Below, piece by piece: positions 7,296 through 14,644 of a stretch of DNA of 16,251 bases. The notes beneath the pieces are model-generated. The model had not been told where the DNA came from and did no database searches. It saw only the letters and a program-made list of their open reading frames with translations. A program made the position numbers and the translations under genes. This DNA is from Candidatus Binatia bacterium (GTDB lineage Bacteria > Desulfobacterota_B > Binatia > UBA9968 > JAJDTQ01): NCBI GenBank assembly GCA_022827045.1, contig JAJDTQ010000183.1, forward strand, positions 1 to 16,251, in the 5' to 3' direction. Position 1 is the first letter of the stretch. The number at the start of each line of letters is the position of its first letter.

Positions 7296-8212
7296 CAGCG
7301 CAACCCTCCCCGCCGGCGGGTCCGGGGGTCCAGGTGGTCCCGTATCGCGTCTCCGATCAGGACGAAGCTCAGCACAGTAAGCGCCAGCGCCGCCCCGGGA
7401 AATATCGCCAGCCAGGGAGCCTCCTCCAGCCACTGCTGCGCGTCGTTCAGCAGGCCGCCCCAACTGATGGTGGGGGGCACCAGGCCGAGACCCAGAAAGC
7501 TCAGGGAAGCCTCCACGGTCACCGCGCTGGCGAAGTCCAGCGTCACCTGCACGGCCAGGGGCGGCAGCACGTTGGGCAGGATGTAGAGGAAAAGGATCGC
7601 CAGCCGTCCTTCACCGATGGCATGGGCGGCCTCGACGTACTCCCTCTCTTTCTGGTCGAGCACGCTCCCGCGGACGATGCGCGCATAGCGCGGGATCGAG
7701 CTGAAGGCGATGGCGAACCACAACGACACGACCGAAGGACCCATCAGCACCACCAGCACGATGGCCAGGAGGCGGGCGGGGAACGCGATGATGGCATCCA
7801 TGCATCGCTGGGTCACGTCATCCACGAGACCGCCGATGTAGCTGGTGATCGCGCCGAGAGGCGCGCCGATCACCAGCGCCAACAAGGCCGCCCCGATGGC
7901 AACCCGGAAACTGATGGAGGCGCCGGCGAGGACCCTAGCCAGCAGGTCCCTTCCGCTGCGGTCCGTGCCCATCCAATGGGACCAGCTCGGGGCCGCGAAA
8001 CGGTTCCGGACGTTGGGCTGATCGGGTTCGTAGGGGACGAGCCGCGGCCCCGCGAAAGCGGCGAACAGCATGAGGACGAGGAGGATCATGCCCACCATGG
8101 CGCGCCGGTCACGAAGGAAGAACCCGGCGACGCGCTGAGTAAGCGTTTCCTGGCGCCGTGCCGGCGGCGCTTGCCCGGCACCGAAAGCCGCATCCGCTGG
8201 GTTCGTGTTCAT
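7295..8212 (-). CDS. peptide-type ABC transporter permease (DppC/OppC family)
   Basis: A 305-residue inner-membrane permease. A polar N-terminus precedes the first helix (about 40-55). The family signature MGTDRSGRDLLAR (81-93) then leads into the core helices. The ATPase-contact EAA loop is EYVEAAHAIGEGRLAILF (191-208), followed by ILPNVLPPL. Further hallmarks are ASLSFLGLGL (235-244) and WGGLLNDA (251-258). The ATG at 8212 has AAGG about 5 nt upstream. It lies 43 bp after the DppB-type gene and overlaps the next ATPase start by one base. With the neighbouring permease it forms the channel. The presence of all five importer components in a row makes the assignment firm; the transported molecule is not known, since this family moves peptides, nickel, opines, sugars and other solutes. 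Confidence 0.95.
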   Translation of the reverse strand: MNTNPADAAFGAGQAPPARRQETLTQRVAGFFLRDRRAMVGMILLVLMLFAAFAGPRLVPYEPDQPNVRNRFAAPSWSHWMGTDRSGRDLLARVLAGASISFRVAIGAALLALVIGAPLGAITSYIGGLVDDVTQRCMDAIIAFPARLLAIVLVVLMGPSVVSLWFAIAFSSIPRYARIVRGSVLDQKEREYVEAAHAIGEGRLAILFLYILPNVLPPLAVQVTLDFASAVTVEASLSFLGLGLVPPTISWGGLLNDAQQWLEEAPWLAIFPGAALALTVLSFVLIGDAIRDHLDPRTRRRGGLR

Positions 8213-8255
8213 GGACCTTCCATGCTGAAGGCAACCAGTTGTCTCGGACTCCGTC

Positions 8256-9230
8256 CTACGCGGTGGTGTACCGTATTCGCGGGTTCAGGTACGCGTAGAT
8301 CAGGTCCACGAAGAAATTGACGATGACCACCAGTACCACCATCCACAGGACGACGGCCTGAATGACCGGGAAGTCGCGGGCGTAGATCGCCTCGATCAGC
8401 AACCGGGAGAGACCGGGATAGCTGAAGAGCGTCTCGATGATGGTGGAGCCCCCCAGGAGGCGGGCGGTGTTCAAGCCGACCACGGTCACCGTGGCGATCA
8501 GCGAGTTCTTGAGCACGTGCTTCCAGATCACCAGTTGCCCCGGCAACCCCTTGGCGCGCGCGGTGCGCACATAGTCTTGATGGAGTTGGTCGAGAAAGTC
8601 CGTACGCTGGAACCTGAGGATGTTGGCCGCCACGTCGAGCCCGAGCACGGTCGCCGGCATGATCAGATGCTTGAGGAATCGCACGAAGTCTTCCTGGGGT
8701 GGCACGTAGCCGATGGAGGGTAGCCACCCGAGATAGATGGCAAACACCAGTATCACGATCATGCCGAACCAGAACCCTGGCACGGCCACCCCGAACAGCA
8801 CGAAGCCGGACGCCATGTGGTCGACCCAGGTGTCGTTCTTCACCGCGGCCCAGACGCCGAAGGGCACCGATACGGCGATGGCGATGAGCAGGGAGGCGGT
8901 TCCGAGGTAGAGGGTGGCGGGAATCCTGGACACCACGACGTCGATCACGGGAACCCGAAAGACCACGGACTTGCCGAAGTCCCCCTGCAACGCATCGCCC
9001 AGCCAGTAGAGGTACTGAACCGGAATCGGACGGTCCAGGCGAAGCTCCCGGAACATCCGGTCGTAGACCTCGTGAGGCACCGCGGTCGCGGTGATGTCGT
9101 CGGAGTAGTAGCCGAGCATGCTCAGGACGGGATCACCCGGGATGATGATGATCAGGACGAAGACCACCACCGTCACGAGTAGGACGGTGGGGATCATCTG
9201 GAGAGCACGGAGAAGCGTGTAGCGGATCAT
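8256..9230 (-). CDS. peptide-type ABC transporter permease (DppB/OppB family)
   Basis: A 324-residue inner-membrane permease with the typical start MIRYTLLRALQMIPTVLLV, first helix about 13-30, then the periplasmic loop with PGDPV and LRLDRPIPVQYLYWLG (64-78), where DppB proteins carry a conserved L-D-P-x-Q-Y block. Hydrophobic helices lie near 105-130, 140-170, 187-205, 242-262 and 288-312. The EAA loop is DYVRTARAKGLPGQLVIWKHVLKN (219-242). The late hallmark ETLFSYPGLSRLL (266-278) is present. The ATG at 9230 lacks a strong SD. It is the first membrane gene after the binding-protein gene, from which it is separated by 94 bp containing a strong hairpin, unlike the tight spacing elsewhere in the operon. 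This suggests lower expression than the binding protein. Confidence 0.95.
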   Translation of the reverse strand: MIRYTLLRALQMIPTVLLVTVVVFVLIIIIPGDPVLSMLGYYSDDITATAVPHEVYDRMFRELRLDRPIPVQYLYWLGDALQGDFGKSVVFRVPVIDVVVSRIPATLYLGTASLLIAIAVSVPFGVWAAVKNDTWVDHMASGFVLFGVAVPGFWFGMIVILVFAIYLGWLPSIGYVPPQEDFVRFLKHLIMPATVLGLDVAANILRFQRTDFLDQLHQDYVRTARAKGLPGQLVIWKHVLKNSLIATVTVVGLNTARLLGGSTIIETLFSYPGLSRLLIEAIYARDFPVIQAVVLWMVVLVVIVNFFVDLIYAYLNPRIRYTTA

Positions 9231-9244
9231 GCGCTTTGTGGGGA

Positions 9245-9272
9245 CCGCCGCGGGTCATTATCCGCGCGGCGG
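9245..9272 (-). other. intercistronic hairpin between binding-protein and permease genes
   Basis: CCGCCGCG (9245-9252) pairs with CGCGGCGG (9265-9272) around a 12-base loop; two further G-C pairs can form inside with one bulge. In the transcribed (minus) direction it is followed by a C/A-rich stretch, not a run of T, so it is not a standard terminator. Placed after the binding-protein stop, it could protect the upstream mRNA or slow transcription into the permease genes. The pairing is seen; the role is inferred. Confidence 0.55.
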
Positions 9273-9324
9273 CCTCCACTTTCAGGAGGAGAGCAATGCC
9301 GTTACGTTCTGGTGCGGAGAGTGG

Positions 9325-10935
9325 TTACTTCTCGATCCAGGTCCGATGGAGCCCTCCCCGGGCGTTGCGGTACTCCTGGCCGGGTCCCCGCTGCCAGTCC
9401 TTGACCTTTTCCCGCCAGCCGAAATTGCGATTGTTGGACCACCCGATCCCGTACTGCATCATCTCGTCAGCGAACACGGCTTTGACGATTTTGCCGTAGA
9501 TTCGGACGCGTTCCGCCCGGTCCGAGGCCGTGGGATAGGAGGAGATCAGGGCGTCCATGGCCGGGTTGCAGTATCCCGTGCGCGAACGGCGCACCTTGCC
9601 CTTCTCGCACACGTAGTTGATGGTCTCTTCCAGCCCCGGTTCACCCCTGAAACGGCCGCTCGACATCAGCAGGCTGAAATCTCCCTTGCCGAGGCGTTCG
9701 TAAAAGATGGTCGACTCCACCGGGGCCATCTTGATATTGAGGCCGGCCTCCGCCGCCTGGCGCACGATGGCTTCGCCGAGGGCCACCTCCTGCCCCAGGG
9801 TCATGTTGAGCGACAACGGCTCGCCGTTGTAGCCGGCCTCCTTGAGCAACCGGCGCGCGCGCTCGACGTCCCTTTCGTACGAGGGAAGATTGGCGGCACC
9901 CGAGCGGAGCCAGTCCGAGTCAGGGGGCACCGCGAGAGGAAGGGGATCGCCGACACCGAGGAAGCCTTCCTCGACGGTAGCTTCCCGGTCAAGGGAAAGG
10001 ATGATGGCTTCCCGGACGCGCTTGTCGCCGGTCCACTTCCCCTTGGTGTTGAAGTAGAGCTGCCGAAAGCCGGCGCCTCCCACGGCCCTGGTCTTGATGC
10101 CCGTTATCCTGCCTTTCTTCACCCTTTCCGCGAACGACGGCCGCAGGCGGTCCGCCATGTCCACGTCGCCGGCGCGCAACGCGTTCTGCCGGGCGGCCTT
10201 GTTCGTGATGACCCGGAACCTGAGCCCTTCCAGGTACGGCGTGCCGTCCCAGTAGTCGTCGAACCGCTTGAATTCCACCTGTGTTCCCGGCGTCCAGTTC
10301 ACGAACTGGAAGGGGCCGGTGCCCGGCGGAGGACTGCCTTCGATCTCCCCTACCTTGCCGCCCAGCGAGTCCTTCGGGACGATCGTGCCGTTCTGAATGC
10401 TGCTGAGGACATGGGGAAAGAGCGCCCGCGGTCCCACCATTGTGAACTTGACAGTGTAGGCGTCCACGGCCTCGATCTTGGCGATGTTGTCGGACAGCAC
10501 GGTGTTGGCGTAGGCGCCGTTGGCCGGATTCAGGATGTAGTTGTAGCACCAGACCCAGTCCGCGGAGGTCATTTCGGCTCCATTGTGGAACTTGACGCCG
10601 CGCCTGAGCTTGAAGGTCCACTCGCTGGCGTCGGCGTTGGGTTCCCAACTCTCCGCCAGGATGCCGTGCAGGTTGCCGGCGAGGTCGTACATGGTGATCG
10701 GTTCCCACATCATCATCTTGATGAACTCGTCCACCGAGGTCACCCGCGTGAACGGATGCTTGGTGTTCATGTCCTTGGAGCTGCCGATGACGAGGGTGCC
10801 GCCCTGGCGTTTCTCCCATGCCTCCGGCTTCGAGGCCGCATCGCCCGTGGCCGGGTTGGCAAGGGTCAAGGCGGCAGCGAGCCCCGCCACGAACACGAAC
10901 ATGGAAACGATGTTGCAACGTTTGCGAAGGTTCAT
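9325..10935 (-). CDS. extracellular solute-binding protein, family 5 (DppA/OppA type)
   Basis: A 536-residue binding protein, the usual length for the family. An N-terminal export signal (MNLRKR, hydrophobic 9-25, then Ala-rich up to about residue 34) sends it to the periplasm. Family blocks are GGTLVIGSSKDMN (45-57), LAESWEPNADASEWTFKLRRGVKFHNG (in pieces), TSADWVWCYNYI, GTGPFQFVNWTPG, YYWDG-type FDDYWDGTPYL, and the NTKGKWTGDKRVREAIILSLDR region. It delivers the substrate to the adjacent permeases. The start overlaps the SDR stop as ATGA, and a near-perfect SD (AAGGAGGTGA) lies within the SDR coding sequence, so strong and coupled translation is expected. There is no lipobox cysteine. The peptide label comes from the family; many members bind non-peptide solutes, and the enzymes upstream suggest that here. 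Confidence 0.95.
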   Translation of the reverse strand: MNLRKRCNIVSMFVFVAGLAAALTLANPATGDAASKPEAWEKRQGGTLVIGSSKDMNTKHPFTRVTSVDEFIKMMMWEPITMYDLAGNLHGILAESWEPNADASEWTFKLRRGVKFHNGAEMTSADWVWCYNYILNPANGAYANTVLSDNIAKIEAVDAYTVKFTMVGPRALFPHVLSSIQNGTIVPKDSLGGKVGEIEGSPPPGTGPFQFVNWTPGTQVEFKRFDDYWDGTPYLEGLRFRVITNKAARQNALRAGDVDMADRLRPSFAERVKKGRITGIKTRAVGGAGFRQLYFNTKGKWTGDKRVREAIILSLDREATVEEGFLGVGDPLPLAVPPDSDWLRSGAANLPSYERDVERARRLLKEAGYNGEPLSLNMTLGQEVALGEAIVRQAAEAGLNIKMAPVESTIFYERLGKGDFSLLMSSGRFRGEPGLEETINYVCEKGKVRRSRTGYCNPAMDALISSYPTASDRAERVRIYGKIVKAVFADEMMQYGIGWSNNRNFGWREKVKDWQRGPGQEYRNARGGLHRTWIEK

Positions 10936-11708
10936 CTCTCACCTCCTTGGTCCGGCGGTCTTTCGACCGTGACGCCGGCCCGTTTGCGGCCGGCCGTAGC
11001 TCCTCCGTCAAGCACAAGTGTCGCCCCTGTCATGTACCTGGCTTCCGCGGATGCGAGATAGATCACGAGTGAAGCCACGTCATCGATGGTACCGCCCCGG
11101 CCCACGGGGATGTGGGACGTGTTGCCGGCGCCCGGGTTCCGGTGCTGGATCGAACCCGGGGAAACGCAGTTCACCGTGATTCCGGACGGTCCGGCCTCGA
11201 GCGCCAGCACCCGCGTCAACATCGCCAGCGCGGCCTTGGTGACCGCATAGGCACCCCCGCCCACGTACGGAGAAACACCGCTGACCGATCCGATGTTCAC
11301 GATGCTTCCCGCCCCCTGCTGTTTCATGTACGGCAAGGCCCGCCGGCTGCACAGGAAAGCGCCGGTCACGTTCACCCGGAAGGCCTCGTTCCAGGTTTCC
11401 ACGTCCATCTCTTCAATGGTGGCGATGGGGTGGATGGCGGCGTTGTTGCACAGGAGATCGATGCGGCCAAAGCGTGTGACGGCGGTTTCGACGGCCTCGG
11501 CGGCGCCTGCTTCGCTCCCGACGTCCGCCTCCACCACGGCCGTACGGTCCAGGTACCCGTCCAGGCTCGCCACCGCATCCGCGCACGCGGCGCCGTTCCA
11601 GTCTGCCGCCACCACCGCCATGCCCTGCTCGGCCAGTCGGCGTGTGATACCGAGTCCGATACCGCTCGCCCCGCCCGTGACCACCGCGACTTGCCGGTCG
11701 TTGTCCAA
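10932..11708 (-). CDS. short-chain dehydrogenase/reductase (SDR, classical)
   Basis: A 258-residue NAD(P)-dependent oxidoreductase. The cofactor motif is TGGASGIG (11-18). Asp36 at the end of the second strand (VVAADWN) favours NAD(H). NNAA (88-91), N113, S141, Y154 and K158 give the full catalytic tetrad (SVSG through YAVTK), and PG (184-185) and VLDGG (232-236) are in place. The start is TTG at 11708, chosen because GGGAGA lies 6 nt upstream and the Rossmann fold then begins normally; no ATG or GTG precedes it in frame. About 20 residues follow the usual end of the fold and carry the SD of the next gene. It follows the VOC gene by 18 bp and overlaps the binding-protein gene by 4 bp. The likely role is alcohol/ketone interconversion in the pathway. 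Confidence 0.93.
   Translation of the reverse strand: MDNDRQVAVVTGGASGIGLGITRRLAEQGMAVVAADWNGAACADAVASLDGYLDRTAVVEADVGSEAGAAEAVETAVTRFGRIDLLCNNAAIHPIATIEEMDVETWNEAFRVNVTGAFLCSRRALPYMKQQGAGSIVNIGSVSGVSPYVGGGAYAVTKAALAMLTRVLALEAGPSGITVNCVSPGSIQHRNPGAGNTSHIPVGRGGTIDDVASLVIYLASAEARYMTGATLVLDGGATAGRKRAGVTVERPPDQGGER
10939..10948 (-). promoter_or_regulatory. near-perfect ribosome-binding site for the binding-protein gene
   Basis: AAGGAGGTGA on the minus strand matches the 16S rRNA tail over ten bases and leaves 6 nt from GGAGG to the ATG. It is encoded inside the last codons of the SDR gene (the Gln-Gly-Gly-Glu of its C-terminus). It fixes the binding-protein start and is the strongest such site noticed in the operon. 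Confidence 0.8.
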
Positions 11709-11726
11709 ACCCGTTCTCCCGGTCCC

Positions 11727-12137
11727 TTACTCCGGCTCGTAGGACATGATCTCGATGAGATTGTTGTCCGGATCCCGTATGTAAACGCTGGTGGCCCGCC
11801 CTCTGCCGCCGGACCGGGGCGCCGGTCCCGAGCGCACGGGAATGTCATTTTCCTTCAGGAAGTCCAGAATCTCCTGCACCGTCCCGTCCCATGTGAGACA
11901 GAAGTCCATGGACCCCGGGGCGTAGTTGGGCGCCCCTGAAGGACTCTCGATCTCGTAGCGATCCGCCGCGTAGAACTTGATGAGCTGCGTGTCGTTGATG
12001 CGGAACACGGGCCGTGACGATTCTCCTCCCGCCTTGGATTGCCACGATTCCTTGAGGCCCAGCTTGCGGTAGAAGGCCACCGAGGCGTCCATGTCCTTGA
12101 CGATGATGACCCAATGATCGATGCCGGAGATGCCCAT
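11727..12137 (-). CDS. single-domain VOC (glyoxalase/bleomycin-resistance) protein
   Basis: A 136-residue VOC protein with the standard order: GIDHWVIIVKDMDASVAFYRKLGL at the start, RDPDNNLIEIMSY at the end. The first metal ligand H8 and the last, E129, are in place. The middle position where many relatives have His reads PGSMDFCLT, as in the subgroup of small VOC proteins often called virulence-type glyoxalases, where this residue also differs. The subgroup's function is generally unknown. The ATG at 12137 has GAGG about 6 nt upstream and places the protein start at the first strand. A longer frame to 12311 runs into the amidohydrolase gene and was rejected. It sits 22 bp after the amidohydrolase and 18 bp before the SDR. 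Likely a metal-dependent lyase, isomerase or dioxygenase step, otherwise unresolved. Confidence 0.88.
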   Translation of the reverse strand: MGISGIDHWVIIVKDMDASVAFYRKLGLKESWQSKAGGESSRPVFRINDTQLIKFYAADRYEIESPSGAPNYAPGSMDFCLTWDGTVQEILDFLKENDIPVRSGPAPRSGGRGRATSVYIRDPDNNLIEIMSYEPE

Positions 12138-12159
12138 GACCGCCTCGCTTCCGAATCGG

Positions 12160-13281
12160 CTATTCCCTGCCAAGGTAGAGCTTGATGCCGTTGTCTCGTG
12201 TGACCTTCCGTGCCACGGCCTCGTCCAAGTCTGCGAACTCTTCGTCGACCGTCTCTTGGGACCGTGGCCACACGGAGTCGCCGTGAGGGTAGTCCGAAGC
12301 CCAGAGGGCATTGTCCACGCCGACCTCTTCCAGGAGCTTCACCCCGACGGGGTCCGACTGGAAGGTCGCGTAGACTTGGCGCCGGTAGTAGTCCGACGGA
12401 CGCATGTCCAGGACCGCGGCGTCACCTCCCCGCCCCTTGTTCATGCGAACGTCGTACTCCCAGTCCATCCGATGAAGCACGAAGGGAATCCATCCGATGG
12501 AACTTTCTCCAAGCACCACCTTGAGCCCGGGGTGCCGGTGCAGGATCCCGGACATGACCACAGAGACGAGCACTTCGTCGAGCTGTATCGGCGCCACCGT
12601 GGTAGATGTGGTCTGGACGCCGCGTCCGGGGGGCTTCTCTCCCTGGGTGCTCCACTGACCGCCGCCTACATGGAAGGAAACAGGGAGTCCGGTCTCTTCC
12701 GCCGCGTCCCACAGGGGTTCCCAGAGCACGTCCCAGTGCGGTTTTTCCGCGAAGAACGCCTGGAACTGCACCCCCTTCAACCCGAGCCTCGCGCAATTGT
12801 GTATTTCTTCGATGGCGGCTTCCACGCTGTGAGTCGGCAGCCAGCCCAGGCCGACGAGGCGCTCGGGCGCGGCCGCGCAGAAGTCGGCGGTCCACTCGTT
12901 GTAGGCTCGTGTCACCGCGGTGTTGAGTTCGGGGTCCTTGACGCCGAAACCCCTGGTGAGCCCGCCATACAACACCTGTGTCTCCACGCCGTCCCGATCC
13001 ATGTCGGCCAGGCGAAGCTCGGGGGTCGTGGGCCGCCACCTCCCTCCTTCGTGCTCCACCGGAGTGCTCCAATGGCCGAAGCTCGTCGTGATCACGGCAT
13101 CCTTCTTCTGCGGTGTCCCCAGCAAACGGCCATCCATCTCCCAGTGCCAATCGGTGGCCGTCTCCACCAACCGCGGCGCGCGATCGCGATACGCCGCGGG
13201 AACCCGTTTCTGCCATAGGTCCCCCGGCAGGTACGGGAGGTCCACGTGATCGTCCGCCGAGAACAGCTTCCAGTCAGGCAT
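12160..13281 (-). CDS. amidohydrolase_2 family metal-dependent hydrolase or decarboxylase
   Basis: A 373-residue TIM-barrel protein of the ACMSD-like amidohydrolase_2 family. Visible landmarks are SADDHVD near the N-terminus (D10, D11, H12), LRLADMDRDGVETQVLYGG (89-107), LKGVQF (168-173), VSFHVGGG with H204, LGESSIGWIPF with E259, and the closing WASDYPHGDS with D330 and H333. These give the His, His and Asp set expected for one metal ion, although the usual early H-x-H is reduced to a single His. Members hydrolyse cyclic amides and esters or decarboxylate aromatic acids. The ATG at 13281 has AAGGAGAG about 7 nt upstream. It is the second gene of the operon, 24 bp after the NicX-like gene, and no signal peptide is seen, so it acts in the cytoplasm. 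Confidence 0.92.
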   Translation of the reverse strand: MPDWKLFSADDHVDLPYLPGDLWQKRVPAAYRDRAPRLVETATDWHWEMDGRLLGTPQKKDAVITTSFGHWSTPVEHEGGRWRPTTPELRLADMDRDGVETQVLYGGLTRGFGVKDPELNTAVTRAYNEWTADFCAAAPERLVGLGWLPTHSVEAAIEEIHNCARLGLKGVQFQAFFAEKPHWDVLWEPLWDAAEETGLPVSFHVGGGQWSTQGEKPPGRGVQTTSTTVAPIQLDEVLVSVVMSGILHRHPGLKVVLGESSIGWIPFVLHRMDWEYDVRMNKGRGGDAAVLDMRPSDYYRRQVYATFQSDPVGVKLLEEVGVDNALWASDYPHGDSVWPRSQETVDEEFADLDEAVARKVTRDNGIKLYLGRE

Positions 13282-13305
13282 GCCCGATCTCTCCTTCCGC
13301 GGAGA

Positions 13306-14481
13306 TCAGATCCATCGTTCCGCGTCCCCGGCCGGACGCTCCGGATACTTCGCCGCCATGGCCGTCACGCTGGGATGATCCATGACTCCCAACCGGTCTC
13401 CGTCGTGCAGGACCTTTCCGCCCACCTTCAACGTGGAGCCCCGGAGCTCGGGTGCGGAGTGGAGGCAATAGGGAAAGTCGTCGTTGTACCGGTGGTTGCC
13501 CAAGTGAAGGTGAATGCTGGATGGGTGAAAGGAATGCAGGAACTCCCGGTATTCCTCGTCAGGGCACAGCACCGGGCGAATCCGCGCCGCCGGGTGGATG
13601 CCGCCGTGGGGCGCACGCATCTCGTACCCGTGGTCCTCTCCGAGCACCTTGGCAAGCTCCGCGTAAAACGCTTCGAGTGTCCTCGCCTCCGCGCCACCCT
13701 CGAACTTCACGATGTGGTTGTCCCGGATCGTGACGGTCACGGCGCGGTCAAAGCTCGGCGGAACACCGATGTCACGGGCCCACACCGGAAGCATCCGGTC
13801 GAATACGAGCTCTCCCTGCATGCCGACGGGGTTGATGGCCGGGTAGATGCCCTCCGGGAAGGAACCCCTGCGCCCGCGCGGCGCCGTGTAGCTCCCCCAA
13901 TTGGACGTTGCCGGCCCCACCGTGCCTTCCAGGTGCGTTCCGTTGGGATTCGTGAGCTCCCAGCGGCTGCCGGCATGGATGAGCTCCGCGGTCCGCAATC
14001 GAAGCTCCGTGACATATTCGTGAGGCGTCCGCGCCCAGGCCGTCGAGAGAAGGCCGGCCGTCGTCGCCATGTTGCGCACGAAGTGCACCTTGGTCTCCGC
14101 GAGGAGATCCGGCCATTCCTGCAGTTCTTCCTCGGTGGAGAAATCCAGTACGTGGCTGATGAGCAGGTCGGCGCCACGCATCACCGATTTCACGGGACCC
14201 GGGATGCGCCACACGGTATCGCGGGTAGGGATGTCCGGCCATATGACGGTACGACGAACGGGAAGGTCGACCCACATCACCGTGGCGTGGGCGCCGCGAG
14301 ACTCGACGCCCTGCTGGACCCAGGCGATGGCGGTCTCGTCCACTACGTTGACGCCGCCGTAGAGCCCGTCCACCGCCGCCAGGATGACTACGTGCTGGTC
14401 GCGTTGGACGGCCGCGCAATCGTCGAGAAGGTTGTCGATGGCCTGGGCCGCCGCGCTCGAAATGGGCCGGAAGTCTCCCAC
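13306..14481 (-). CDS. M29 aminopeptidase / NicX-like metalloenzyme homologue
   Basis: A 391-residue cytoplasmic protein, first gene of the operon. Overall order resembles the family that holds M29 aminopeptidases and NicX (2,5-dihydroxypyridine 5,6-dioxygenase): an N-terminal Rossmann-like half (1-170), a GTHLEGTVG stretch (181-189), PEGIYPAINP (209-218), a long domain with FEGG (260-263), then a His-rich segment HPSSIHLHLGNHRYN (319-333) and a strand near the end (LKVGGKVLHDGD). By eye H326 matches NicX H265, but the NicX H-x-D pair falls on LHS (340-342) here, so the metal site may differ. Other histidines are H292 and H296 (PHGGIH). GTG at 14481 is the start because GGGAG lies 7-8 nt upstream and a stop lies five codons above. 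Peptidase, amidase and dioxygenase roles remain open. Confidence 0.65.
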   Translation of the reverse strand: MGDFRPISSAAAQAIDNLLDDCAAVQRDQHVVILAAVDGLYGGVNVVDETAIAWVQQGVESRGAHATVMWVDLPVRRTVIWPDIPTRDTVWRIPGPVKSVMRGADLLISHVLDFSTEEELQEWPDLLAETKVHFVRNMATTAGLLSTAWARTPHEYVTELRLRTAELIHAGSRWELTNPNGTHLEGTVGPATSNWGSYTAPRGRRGSFPEGIYPAINPVGMQGELVFDRMLPVWARDIGVPPSFDRAVTVTIRDNHIVKFEGGAEARTLEAFYAELAKVLGEDHGYEMRAPHGGIHPAARIRPVLCPDEEYREFLHSFHPSSIHLHLGNHRYNDDFPYCLHSAPELRGSTLKVGGKVLHDGDRLGVMDHPSVTAMAAKYPERPAGDAERWI

Positions 14482-14512
14482 GATGCACTCCCTTCATCCG
14501 GCGTTGGCCGGG

Positions 14513-14541
14513 ACGATACATCAACGCGGGGTGCCGTTCAA
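14513..14541 (-). promoter_or_regulatory. candidate promoter of the enzyme/importer operon
   Basis: On the minus strand TTGAAC (14536-14541) and TATCGT (14513-14518) are 17 bp apart, each matching 4 of 6 bases. Transcription would start near 14506, about 25 nt before the GTG. A short inverted repeat CCGGC-N4-GCCGG (14498-14511) lies at the predicted start and could be an operator, though five-base GC arms are common by chance here. Confidence 0.35.
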
Positions 14542-14565
14542 GGCCCGTTTCGCGGCCTGAGAGTA

Positions 14566-14593
14566 TTGACTTGGCACTTGGCTCGTTCATTAT
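14566..14593 (+). promoter_or_regulatory. candidate promoter of the TAXI-TRAP operon
   Basis: TTGACT (14566-14571) is followed after 16 bp by CATTAT (14588-14593); an 18-bp spacing to TTATGG is the alternative. This is the most AT-rich part of the divergent region and lies about 50 bp before the ATG of the binding-protein gene. The two opposing promoters have their -35 boxes only about 25 bp apart, so a single regulator bound between could control both. Confidence 0.42.
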
Positions 14594-14644
14594 GGAACCG
14601 TGACAGACGGTACGGGCAGACAGGAACCGGAAAGGAGATGGACC

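Noticed and set aside
9229..11061. Uninterrupted 610-codon frame on the + strand
   Set aside because: It lies antisense to the clear family-5 binding-protein gene. The translation is rich in Arg, Gly, His and Val with no family motif, as expected for antisense frames in GC-rich DNA.
14566..14590. Possible sigma54 promoter (TTGGCAC)
   Set aside because: The second element (TTGC at the correct spacing) is absent; GG is not followed by GC ten bases later.
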